Shown here: positions 53,764 through 62,215 of the stretch, one piece after another | Layout: each line of letters opens with the position of its first letter | Position numbering within the stretch: position 1 is the first letter of the stretch | NCBI GenBank assembly: GCA_020433805.1 | Contig: JAGRBZ010000001.1 | Location: 19,273 to 83,272 of the forward strand | DNA from: Anaerolineae bacterium | GTDB lineage: Bacteria; Chloroflexota; Anaerolineae; 4572-78; J111 | Reading direction: 5' to 3' | Length of the DNA stretch: 64,000 bases | Notes under the pieces: generated by a model | Told to the model about the DNA's origin: nothing | Seen by the model: the letters and a program-made list of their open reading frames with translations, nothing else | The model's database searches: none | Translations under genes and position numbers: made by a program

Positions 53764-55224
53764 ATGTACACTATAACCAAGAAAGATATAGCCTACGCCC
53801 CGGCCACCATGCTAATGGAACTGTTCAAGCAAGGCGTCATTACGCCGGTCGATGTACTGCAAGCTCAGATGGCCGAAGTTGAAAAAACTAACGGCGATAT
53901 CAATGCAATCACCTACACGCACTTCGACACCGCGATGAAGCAGGCTGAGGAATCGACGGAGCGTTACCAGAACGGCACCTATCGCGCTCTTGAAGGCATC
54001 ACTGTCGGCGTCAAGGACGAACACTATGACCAGGGCTGGGTTGTCACGCAGGGATCGCTGGTTCATAAGGACGATCCACCTAAAGAGGAAGCGGACCCAA
54101 TCGTCAAGAAGCTGAAAGAAGCCGGCTGCGTCATGAGCATGCAGTTGACCGTCCCCGAACTGTATCTGGGCGTCGCAGCCGACACCAGGGCTTGGGGCGT
54201 CACCAAAAACCCGTGGAATCCCAAGTTTACCCCTGGCGGCTCTTCCAGCGGTTCCGGCGCGGCGCTGGCCGCCGGCTACTGCACCCTCGCTACCGGCTCC
54301 GACATGGGTGGCAGCATCCGCGTCCCGTCGGGGCAGTGCGCGCTCTACGGGTACAAGCCGTCTGCCGGGCAGTATCACAACGCCGAATTGACCTCTTACT
54401 ACTGCAACAGTGGTCCTATGGCCCGTACCTTCGAGGACATGGTGCTGATGCACAACGTTATTGCCGGCCCGGATATCTATTCGCCGAATGCGTTCAAGAT
54501 GGATCCGCTGCCGCTTGTCTATCCGGCTATTCAGGGCAGGAAAATCGCCTATGTCGGTGGTATGGGCATCATCGAGCCAATCAACGATGTGCAAAAGGGT
54601 ATGGACGATGCGATGAAGGTGTTTGTGGCCCAAGGTGCTATTGTCGACCATGTCGACCTCGATCTGGGCCTAAAACCGGAAGACATCTCGCCAAAATTTA
54701 GAGATATGGTGCTGTCGGGGGCTATGGGTGCCGGCATGGCCACTTACGCCGAGCATCTCGACAAGATGATGCCCTATGCCCGCAGCTTTATTGAGCAGGC
54801 CGCCAGCGGCGGATTCGGGAGCAGTAACCTGTTGAAAGGCGAAGCGCTGGTGAAAGATCTCTATAAGCGGGTTGTGGATGCGGTCTTCGCTAAGGGTTAC
54901 GATGTGTTGCTTTTGCCTACCGTCGGCTCGCCCCACATGGGCAATCAGTTCGACTGGACCGTTGGCCCTGACCACATTGAAGATGGCCGCAACTACACCA
55001 AGAGCATCCCCGGCCTCTACACCATTCCTTTCAACATGTTAAACTGGATGCCGATTGTGGCTGTACCCACCGGGCTAACCAAAAAGAATATGCCCATCGG
55101 CATGCAAATCGTCGGCAATGCGTTTGATACAGAGACCGTGATGCGCTTCGCTTACGCCTACAGCCGCACCGCGCCAAAATTTTTCAAGGAGGATCTGTTT
55201 CCCAAATTCAAAGAGGTCGATTGA
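53764..55224 (+). CDS. amidase (amidase-signature family)
   Basis: 486 aa. It has the Ser-cisSer-Lys triad region: Lys84 in VGVKD, GGSSSGSG (158-165) with the cis-Ser, and nucleophile Ser184 in GSDMGGSIRVPSG. These are typical of amidase-signature hydrolases that cleave C-N bonds in amides, ureas or carbamates. The substrate is not deducible. No signal peptide; cytoplasmic. ATG 53764 follows AAAGGA (53752-53757); the upstream in-frame extension to 53713 looks noncoding. A ureohydrolase lies ~3 kb downstream, so nitrogen release from amides or guanidino compounds is a possible theme, not shown. Confidence 0.92.
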   Translation: MYTITKKDIAYAPATMLMELFKQGVITPVDVLQAQMAEVEKTNGDINAITYTHFDTAMKQAEESTERYQNGTYRALEGITVGVKDEHYDQGWVVTQGSLVHKDDPPKEEADPIVKKLKEAGCVMSMQLTVPELYLGVAADTRAWGVTKNPWNPKFTPGGSSSGSGAALAAGYCTLATGSDMGGSIRVPSGQCALYGYKPSAGQYHNAELTSYYCNSGPMARTFEDMVLMHNVIAGPDIYSPNAFKMDPLPLVYPAIQGRKIAYVGGMGIIEPINDVQKGMDDAMKVFVAQGAIVDHVDLDLGLKPEDISPKFRDMVLSGAMGAGMATYAEHLDKMMPYARSFIEQAASGGFGSSNLLKGEALVKDLYKRVVDAVFAKGYDVLLLPTVGSPHMGNQFDWTVGPDHIEDGRNYTKSIPGLYTIPFNMLNWMPIVAVPTGLTKKNMPIGMQIVGNAFDTETVMRFAYAYSRTAPKFFKEDLFPKFKEVD

Positions 55225-55283
55225 TTAGGATGACTTTGTTCATACCCGGCCAAAACAACCCGACCGGCAAGTCTATAATAAAT

Positions 55284-55424
55284 ACGAGTTACGGAGTTCG
55301 AGACCCTAAAGGTTTTATAAATCGACTTCAGGACAAAATACAAGCTTGATTGCCTCTAAATTTTGATTGAAAGGTAACTTCGGAAACCTTTAGGGTCTGG
55401 TTTCTTTCAAGTGCGTAACTCCTA
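55284..55424. mobile_element. MITE-like element C
   Basis: GACCCTAAAGGTTT (55302-55315) and exact complement (55384-55397), with outer GAGTTACGGAG / GTGCGTAACTCC ends. The interior ATCGACTTCAGGACA... aligns with element B but carries ~36 bp extra in the middle. It fills the gap between the amidase and the next gene. Confidence 0.75.
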
Positions 55425-55463
55425 ATAAAGTCACGAACCTGGTGTTGACCATCAAACCAGACA

Positions 55464-56015
55464 ATGAGGTTGCACGTGTCGAATAGAGACGTTTTTGAAA
55501 TCACCCTCAAGCTTAATAACAAAGAGGCGTTTTTTAAGAAACCTAAGATTACACCATTCTCTCCGGATTACCAGATTCATAGCTACACTTCAGGGATAGA
55601 ATTTATCTCCGATGAGCTGTACGCCGACACCTCTTACAAACGGGTTCACGTAACCCTTATTCTCCCTGAAAACGAGACGGAAGCCGGGCTGGAACAGGAC
55701 GTCAAAGTAGCGGTAAAGCGCTATTGCGGAGGACGCCTCAAAAATATTGAGCATGATATTCAGGCCACCCGCTGGCGCGGTATACGGGCGCTGTTTGTGT
55801 CATTTATTGCCCTCTTTGTTTTTATTGGCGCGTCCAAATTGGTGCATGATGACAACTCTCTAATCCTGCAAGTTGTCAGCGAAGGCTTATCTGTTGCCGG
55901 GTGGGTCGCCTTGTGGTTTCCCTTGGAACTGCTTTCCTTTACCGTTTGGCAGCACCGTTTGGAAAAAAAGATCTACACACTGCTCATGGAAATGGATGTC
56001 ACGATAAGGGTATGA
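55464..56015 (+). CDS. small two-TM membrane protein of unknown function
   Basis: 183 aa. A hydrophilic N-terminal half (~1-105, beta/alpha, with TLILPENETEAGLEQDVKVA) is followed by two TM helices (~112-132 RGIRALFVSFIALFVFIGAS and ~142-165) and a short basic tail. Family not recognised. ATG 55464 has no good ribosome-binding site; GTG 55476 is an alternative. It lies 7 bp upstream of the S33 hydrolase gene and may be co-transcribed with it. Confidence 0.75.
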   Translation: MRLHVSNRDVFEITLKLNNKEAFFKKPKITPFSPDYQIHSYTSGIEFISDELYADTSYKRVHVTLILPENETEAGLEQDVKVAVKRYCGGRLKNIEHDIQATRWRGIRALFVSFIALFVFIGASKLVHDDNSLILQVVSEGLSVAGWVALWFPLELLSFTVWQHRLEKKIYTLLMEMDVTIRV

Positions 56016-56022
56016 GATCTTA

Positions 56023-58002
56023 ATGAGAAAAGATAACAGCACCATCGTTAAACCCTTTATATTGATCATTATGAGCGTCACCGTACTGAATGTTGTGATC
56101 CAGTTCAGCGCCCAGGCCCAAGATCAGAACGATTCCTACAAAATTTCAGACATGCCGTGCCCGGTCGCTCCTGCTCTAATCGAAATCGAGGGCGAAACCG
56201 TGATCTGCGGAACGGTCACCGTGCCGGAAAACTACGACGAGCCGGACGGCAACCAGATCGATCTGGTTTTTGCCGTGCTGAAATCGACCAGCCTGTCACC
56301 CGCGTCCGACCCGGTCATCTACCTCCACGGCGGCCCCGGTGCCGCCGAGTTGCGCAACCTGGCCAAGATGACTGAACGCTTTGCCCCGATTCGGCAAACC
56401 CGTGATGTGATCATCTTTGACCAGCGTGGCACCGGCTATTCCAACCAAAACTTAACTTGCGAGGTGGAATATGCAACCCAACAAGAGACGATGCGGGAAT
56501 TTGTTCAGGCCTACAATCAAAGCGGCGGTTCGGTTCCAGAGGAGTTTGGGGTTAATTACAAAATCTTTGAGATCTGTCTGGAGCGATTCGATAAAATCGA
56601 CACGGATCTGACCCAATACAACACCCTCAACAATACACGCGATGTGGTCAATCTGGTTTCGGCACTGGGTTACGATAAATACAACCTGTATGGCTTTTCT
56701 TACGGTACGCAGTTGGCGCTGGAAGTCATGCGCCGACAGCCGGAGGGATTGCGCAGCGTTATCCTCGACTCTGTTGCGCCGGCAGACATCAAGCTGTACG
56801 AGAATTTCGGCCAGCCAAATGTTGAGGCCGTAACCTCCCTCTTTGATATTTGCGCCAGCGATGAAGACTGCGACGCCGCTTATCCCGACCTACAAGATCG
56901 ATTCGAGGCGCTGCTGGCTCAACTCAACGAACAGCCCATTCAGACGACTGATGGCTCCCTGGTGACTGCGAGTACCGTAATTGCTGCTTTGCGTCAAAAT
57001 GATATACGGCCGGGGGCCGGGACCTACTTTCCACTGATGATTTGGGAACTGGAACAAGGGCAGACCGACACGCTTGAGGCAATCCAAAACTACGAACTGC
57101 CCCCCCTGCCGCCCGCTAACGCCGACCCCCTTGCCGCCCGCTATGAGGCTATCGCGCTATCGGCAGAAGCGCAACGGCTCATCGATGAGGCGCTAGCGTT
57201 GCGAGATGAGGCGCGACAACGCAATAAAGAGGCAGACAGCTTGCTGAGGCAAGGGGAAGAAGTGGTAGAACTGGACCAATTTGATAATGCTTTAGCCGGG
57301 CGGTTTGACCTTCTTTTCCACGAGATAATGAATGCGGAGCAGTTTGATCGGCAGTTGGCACTGAACCAGGCCTATCTCCAGATGCCGTTGCAGGCAACCT
57401 CGGTGGATGATTTGCAGAAATTTGTCACTCGGCATTTTACCGGCCGAGATGCGGATCGTTTGTTGGCCTTGACCGAAGAGATGACCGACGACGATGTTGA
57501 AGAACTGTCCCGGATTATTTTTGGCAAAGCTAGAGACTATGCCTACTTTTTTGATGTCTCTCTGGCCCTAAGCCTCTACATTTGCCAGGAACATATTCCT
57601 TACAACACGATTACCGGCGCATTAGAGAGCTTTGAGGCGTTGGCGATTCCGCAGTTGGGTACGGGCAAATTGGCAACTGTGCAGCAACTCATTGCCTATT
57701 GCCAACTGTTCCCCACGGGGCTGGAGCCGGAGTCGTTTCATGAACCGGTTGCAAGCGACATCCCGACCTTGCTGCTTTTAGGTACCGCCGATACCCAAAC
57801 GGCCATCAGTTGGGGTCGGCACGCGGCTGAAACATTGAGCCACAGCCAGGTTGTACTTTTCCCGGAGACCGGTCACGGCGCGTTCCGCTACAGTCAATGC
57901 GCCAGAGATATTGGGGCTGCTTTTTTCAACAACCCGGAGGCCGACCTTAACACGGGCTGCACGGACGATCTGCTGCCGCAGTTTGTACTGCCGCCCGAAT
58001 AA
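56023..58002 (+). CDS. secreted alpha/beta hydrolase, S33 tripeptidyl-aminopeptidase-like
   Basis: 659 aa. N-terminal signal sequence (~10-32, ILIIMSVTVLNVVIQFSAQA). Hydrolase core: oxyanion motif LHGGPGA (~105), DQRGTGYS, nucleophile elbow GFSYG (~226), Asp in LGTADTQ and catalytic His in ETGHGAFRY near the C-terminus, as in the prolyl/tripeptidyl aminopeptidase (Tap) group with its C-terminal TAP-like domain. The lid is enlarged by a ~60-residue charged coiled-coil stretch (about 370-430, RLIDEALALRDEARQRNKEA), unusual for the family. Cysteine pairs fit export. It probably trims peptides outside the cell. Confidence 0.88.
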   Translation: MRKDNSTIVKPFILIIMSVTVLNVVIQFSAQAQDQNDSYKISDMPCPVAPALIEIEGETVICGTVTVPENYDEPDGNQIDLVFAVLKSTSLSPASDPVIYLHGGPGAAELRNLAKMTERFAPIRQTRDVIIFDQRGTGYSNQNLTCEVEYATQQETMREFVQAYNQSGGSVPEEFGVNYKIFEICLERFDKIDTDLTQYNTLNNTRDVVNLVSALGYDKYNLYGFSYGTQLALEVMRRQPEGLRSVILDSVAPADIKLYENFGQPNVEAVTSLFDICASDEDCDAAYPDLQDRFEALLAQLNEQPIQTTDGSLVTASTVIAALRQNDIRPGAGTYFPLMIWELEQGQTDTLEAIQNYELPPLPPANADPLAARYEAIALSAEAQRLIDEALALRDEARQRNKEADSLLRQGEEVVELDQFDNALAGRFDLLFHEIMNAEQFDRQLALNQAYLQMPLQATSVDDLQKFVTRHFTGRDADRLLALTEEMTDDDVEELSRIIFGKARDYAYFFDVSLALSLYICQEHIPYNTITGALESFEALAIPQLGTGKLATVQQLIAYCQLFPTGLEPESFHEPVASDIPTLLLLGTADTQTAISWGRHAAETLSHSQVVLFPETGHGAFRYSQCARDIGAAFFNNPEADLNTGCTDDLLPQFVLPPE

Positions 58003-58074
58003 ATCGCTATCAATATCATAATCAATAGTGTGGCGATTGTAACAATCAATTCGAGATACTAAAAGGAGAATAGA

Positions 58075-59208
58075 ATGGCAGGTATATCAGGTGATGTATG
58101 GCGAGCAGAATACGACCGGTCCGGTGACCCCAAACGGGAACCCGGCCCCATTGAGTTAAATCGATACCTGGCGAACCCGGTCGCGCCGGGGGGGATCCCC
58201 ACCTTTATGCGCTGGCCGGTTTGTTTAACCCCGGAAGACCTGAAAGCCGGGGAGGTGGATGTAGCCGTCATCGGCGCGCCGCTTGATTTAGCCACGGGCC
58301 AGCGGGGAACAGCCTTCGGCCCGCAGGCCCTGCGCACCGCCGACCGTTACATTCCGGGTGGCCCGGCGGCCGGGGGGGTCATGACTCACACCCACGTGGT
58401 GGTTAAACCTTTTGAAGTACTCAAATGTGTCGACTATGGCGATGCGGGCATCGACCCCTTTGATCCGGTGGCGTCCCACGAGGAAGTACGCAAGCGCGTG
58501 CGTGAAATTGCGGAGGCCGGCACCATTCCGATTACGCTGGGCGGCGATCACTCGCTGATGCGGCCGGATGGGCAGGCGATGGCCGATGTATATGGTAAGG
58601 GCAAGGTGGGCATCATTCACTTTGACGCCCATTATGACGCCGGCACGAATCACTTTGGTCACACCATTACCCACGGCACCCCGGTTCGCAACCTCATTGA
58701 CGAGGGTCATATCCCCGGCAAAAACTTCATCCAGATTGGTCTGCGGGGCTGGATCCCCTTTGAAGATGATATGGAGTGGATGCGCAATCAGGGCATCAAG
58801 TCTCACTATATGGCCGAGGTGGAACGGGACGGCTTTGATAAAGTCATGGAGCGGGCCATTGCCGAAGCCTTGGACGGGCCGGAATACCTGTTCATCTCCT
58901 TCGATATCGACTCGCTCGATCCGGCTTATGCGCCCGGCACCGGCACGCCCGAACCGGGCGGCTTTACTACCCGTGAAATGTTTCCCATGGTCCGCCGTCT
59001 GTGCGCTGAGTGTAATGTTGTGGGCATGGAACTGGTTGAGGTCGGCCCCGGTTGGGATCCGGGCTACACCACCGCCCTCAACGGCCTGCGTATCATCCAG
59101 GAAGCGATTACCGGCCTGGCCATGCGCAAGCTGGGCCTGACCGAACCGCACTATCTCGACCCGCGCACGTCGGGCCAGGATCCGGTAGAGGGTCAGCGGA
59201 CGGATTAA
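58075..59208 (+). CDS. ureohydrolase (agmatinase/arginase family)
   Basis: 377 aa. The dinuclear-metal ligands are all present: His159 (GGDHS), Asp184/His186/Asp188 (FDAHYD) and Asp277/Asp279 (FDIDSLDP). The enzyme hydrolyses a guanidino compound to urea plus an amine (agmatine to putrescine in the best-known case). Family members also act on guanidinobutyrate, guanidinopropionate or guanidine, so the substrate is open. It is longer than typical agmatinases (~300-320 aa), with an N-terminal ~50-residue extension. Ribosome-binding site AAAGGAG at 58061-58067. No speA or speE gene is next to it. Confidence 0.9.
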   Translation: MAGISGDVWRAEYDRSGDPKREPGPIELNRYLANPVAPGGIPTFMRWPVCLTPEDLKAGEVDVAVIGAPLDLATGQRGTAFGPQALRTADRYIPGGPAAGGVMTHTHVVVKPFEVLKCVDYGDAGIDPFDPVASHEEVRKRVREIAEAGTIPITLGGDHSLMRPDGQAMADVYGKGKVGIIHFDAHYDAGTNHFGHTITHGTPVRNLIDEGHIPGKNFIQIGLRGWIPFEDDMEWMRNQGIKSHYMAEVERDGFDKVMERAIAEALDGPEYLFISFDIDSLDPAYAPGTGTPEPGGFTTREMFPMVRRLCAECNVVGMELVEVGPGWDPGYTTALNGLRIIQEAITGLAMRKLGLTEPHYLDPRTSGQDPVEGQRTD

Positions 59209-59324
59209 TAGACAGCTCGCCGTTGCCCAGGCGGCCCTTGATTGGATACCAGTTGAAGCGGCCCTAGCCTAGTAAAATAGAGAGAAGATCGCGAACTGTT
59301 CAGTGCCTTTCCAAGGATAATACT

Positions 59325-60974
59325 ATGACAACGACTCAGGAGAAAGTAGGTTGGGGAGCGGCGATTGCGGCCACCCTGTTGATTCTCTTGGTGGCCATGG
59401 ATCAGGTCATGATGCCTATTGCTACTTCGGCCATTGCCGGGGAGTTTAGCACCGATGCCGGTGCGGTCCAGGCCATCATCTCGCTGGTATCGCTGGTAGC
59501 AGCACCACTCTACATTGCCGGCGGTAAATTGGGCGATATTCACGGCAAAAAGAAGATTTTTATGGCGGGTCTGGTGCTGTACGGTAGCGGTACGCTGGCC
59601 GCTACTCTGGCTCCAAACGTGACTATCCTGATGGTTGGTTGGTCGGTGGTGCGGGCATTGGGCATGGTGCTGACCATTCCGGCCTCGATTGGTTTGCTCA
59701 TTGCTAACTACCCAGACGAGGCTCAGCGGGGGCAGGCCTTTGCCATTTATGGTGTCGGTGGCGTGACGGCTGCTCTGGTAGGACCATTGCTCATGGGCAT
59801 TTCGGCGGATGCGCTAAGTTGGCGGCTGCCGTTTGGTCTGGAAACGGTCATCGCCATCGGTACCATCTTTTTGGCCACGCGGGCGATGAAAGAGACCGAG
59901 CCGATTGAAGGGGCTAAAGTCGATTGGGTCGGCACCGCCATCACTTTTTTGGCCGTGGCCTCTATCATTTTAGGCTCCATGCTGGGTGGTCGCTACGGCT
60001 GGTGGCTGGCCCGCCGGCCCTTTATGTTGGGCGAAACCCAAGTCAATCCCTTTGGCCTGTCGCCGGCACCGCTGCTCATGATCTTGGGGGTGATAGTGTT
60101 TGCCATTCTACTGGCCCGACTCAACACCATCGAGGAAAAGGGCGGCCAACCGCTCTTTAGCATGAAGCTGTTTGATAATCGCACCTTTTTTACGGCCTCG
60201 CTGATGGCCACCGTTTTTTTTATTATAACTGGTGCCTTACCCTTCGTCGTGCCGGTCTTTCTCCAGCAAGCTATTGGTTTCGACGGTCTACAAACGGCTC
60301 TAACGATGATGTCCTTATCGGTCGGCTCCATTATCCTGGGCTTTGCCTCCGGCAGTTTGGTGCAGCGTATACAACCGCGTACCTTGATGCAGATATTTTT
60401 GATGGTTGTGGCGATTGGCATGATCTGGTTATTTGTCATCGTCAGCTTAAATGTCACCTTGGGCCAATTGATCTTACCGATGTTTGTGATTGGCTGTGGT
60501 TTTGGCGTTCTCTCCTCGCAGCTTCCTAACATTCAAATGTCTACCTTAACGCCGGAGTTGCAGGGCGAGGGCAGCGGCTTTGCCGAAACGGGTAAGGAGC
60601 TAGGCATTGGCCTGGGGACCGCCGTCATCGGCTCGATCATGTTTAGCATGGCCATCGGCGGCTTTGTCGATAATGTGGCCCGCCAGGCCGACATCCCTTT
60701 GACCGCTGAAGAACGGGCCGAGACGATCCTGCTCATCGAAGATGAGGCTGTCCCTGATCGAGCCATTAACGCAATCGCTCAGCGCGTCCCTAACCTGGAA
60801 CAAGTCGGTAAGGAGGCGTTTGTGGAGGGCTTTCAAATAGCGCTGGGGGTACTGGTTGGCGTTTTGTTGGTATCCTTGCTGGCAGCCTCATTCATTCCCA
60901 AAGTAGAAGCAGAGGAAGTGGCCGCGGCGGCAGTGAAGGAAGCGGTGGCGGATGTGTCGAGTAAACGGTTGTAA
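59325..60974 (+). CDS. MFS transporter, DHA2 (14-TM drug:H+ antiporter) family
   Basis: 549 aa with about 14 hydrophobic helices. Motif A GKLGDIHGKKKIF (~70-82) and the AMDQVMMPIA start of helix 1 are typical of EmrB/QacA-like exporters. There is a ~60-residue loop between the last two helices (ERAETILLIEDEAVPDRAI), as usual in this family. It probably exports drugs or small metabolites by proton exchange. No membrane-fusion partner is nearby, consistent with a single-membrane (monoderm-like) envelope. ATG 59325; AAGGATAA upstream serves as ribosome-binding site. Confidence 0.9.
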   Translation: MTTTQEKVGWGAAIAATLLILLVAMDQVMMPIATSAIAGEFSTDAGAVQAIISLVSLVAAPLYIAGGKLGDIHGKKKIFMAGLVLYGSGTLAATLAPNVTILMVGWSVVRALGMVLTIPASIGLLIANYPDEAQRGQAFAIYGVGGVTAALVGPLLMGISADALSWRLPFGLETVIAIGTIFLATRAMKETEPIEGAKVDWVGTAITFLAVASIILGSMLGGRYGWWLARRPFMLGETQVNPFGLSPAPLLMILGVIVFAILLARLNTIEEKGGQPLFSMKLFDNRTFFTASLMATVFFIITGALPFVVPVFLQQAIGFDGLQTALTMMSLSVGSIILGFASGSLVQRIQPRTLMQIFLMVVAIGMIWLFVIVSLNVTLGQLILPMFVIGCGFGVLSSQLPNIQMSTLTPELQGEGSGFAETGKELGIGLGTAVIGSIMFSMAIGGFVDNVARQADIPLTAEERAETILLIEDEAVPDRAINAIAQRVPNLEQVGKEAFVEGFQIALGVLVGVLLVSLLAASFIPKVEAEEVAAAAVKEAVADVSSKRL

Positions 60975-61083
60975 AGGAAACAGAGATAAATAGGGGTAAA
61001 TTAACCGATATCGTAAATACCCGGCCAAGGTTATGTCTTTCAGTTATGTCTTGCAATGAATCTCAGTAGAGCTTGATTCTATA

Positions 61084-62211
61084 ATGAAATTTACCACACT
61101 TTTCCAAAGCATCTTTTTCTTCGCCATGTTTATTATGGTCAGTATAGGGATGTTGATAGTTGTTAGCCCTTTTTGGCGGTTATTAGTGCTGGCTGCCATT
61201 ATCGCCAGTTTGCTACTACCCGCGCATAACTGGTTAAGTCAACGCACTCCCTTCAAACCAGCCCTGGTTACAGCCATCATCTATCTGTTGCTTTTGGTGC
61301 TGGTTATGATTCCCTTTGGTTTGGCGGCAATGGTTATTGCCAGTCAAGCTAATCGATTGTTGGAGGTACTGAACCAATTGACCGGTCCAGAAGTTGAAGC
61401 CTTTATCCACAGCCTGGCTGGTGCATTGGGTCTTAATTTAAACAACTTAAGCGAGCAAGCCCTTATTCAAGGTCTGGAACAATGGTTGGGCTTTCGTCTA
61501 GAGCACCTATTAAACTGGTTTCTCCAAACCATTCGGGATAATTTGGTTAATATTCTCACCAAAATTGTGGAGACTGTGGGCGGGGCAATTGGCTCAGTCA
61601 TCAATCTGTTAGTCAACTTTACCATGTTTAGCTTCTTTTTTGTGATATTGCTGTGGGAAAGTAATCGCCTACACAACTTTGTTATTAGATTTAGCCCGCT
61701 GGAAGCCCGGATGACTCGCCTCTATGTGCAGCGGGTACGGTTGATGATTAGGGATGTGATGTTAGGCGTATTTGGCGTAGCCATTGTTCAAACCTTGATT
61801 ATGTGGTTTGTTCTGGCTGTTTTTAACATTCCCTTTGCTGGTGTGTTAGCCATTTTCCTGTTTCTGTTTGCCCTTATTCCCTTTTTGGGGATAGGACTGA
61901 TTACAATTCCGTTGGGGCTTATATTAATTGGGGTAGGCTGGTGGAAGCAAGCTTTGGCGATATGGGCGGTGCATCTGTTTATTATTAGTAACGTCGATCT
62001 GATTTTGCGCCCTTATATCACCTCTAAGGAATTAAATGTGCATTTGGCTTTGTTGGTTATTGGTTTTGTGGGCGGGTTGACCATCTTTGGGGTGATGGGG
62101 CTTTTCCTTGGCCCTATCATTATCATCCTTTTTACTACCTCATTGGAATTGTATTTAGAAAATTATGGACATGCTGACAGTATTGCCAAACCAACCCCAT
62201 TGGTGGAGTAA
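61084..62211 (+). CDS. AI-2E family transporter (YdiK/TqsA-like permease)
   Basis: 375 aa with about eight TM helices. The two N-terminal hydrophobic segments, a central amphipathic region (~95-170), and the C-terminal block with FALIPFLG and a final GLFLGPIIIILF helix are typical of the AI-2E family. Members include TqsA and various Na+/H+ antiporters or metabolite exporters, so the cargo is unknown. The following chelatase gene starts 4 bp after the stop, implying co-translation, though a functional link to cobalamin synthesis is not obvious. Confidence 0.88.
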   Translation: MKFTTLFQSIFFFAMFIMVSIGMLIVVSPFWRLLVLAAIIASLLLPAHNWLSQRTPFKPALVTAIIYLLLLVLVMIPFGLAAMVIASQANRLLEVLNQLTGPEVEAFIHSLAGALGLNLNNLSEQALIQGLEQWLGFRLEHLLNWFLQTIRDNLVNILTKIVETVGGAIGSVINLLVNFTMFSFFFVILLWESNRLHNFVIRFSPLEARMTRLYVQRVRLMIRDVMLGVFGVAIVQTLIMWFVLAVFNIPFAGVLAIFLFLFALIPFLGIGLITIPLGLILIGVGWWKQALAIWAVHLFIISNVDLILRPYITSKELNVHLALLVIGFVGGLTIFGVMGLFLGPIIIILFTTSLELYLENYGHADSIAKPTPLVE

Positions 62212-62215
62212 AGCT

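Noticed and set aside
53812..54651. Long - strand ORF (279 codons) opposite the amidase
   Set aside because: The amidase on the + strand has full catalytic motifs; this frame is its shadow.
58288..59151. Long - strand ORF (287 codons) opposite the ureohydrolase
   Set aside because: The + strand frame has all metal ligands; the antisense frame is unlike any protein family.
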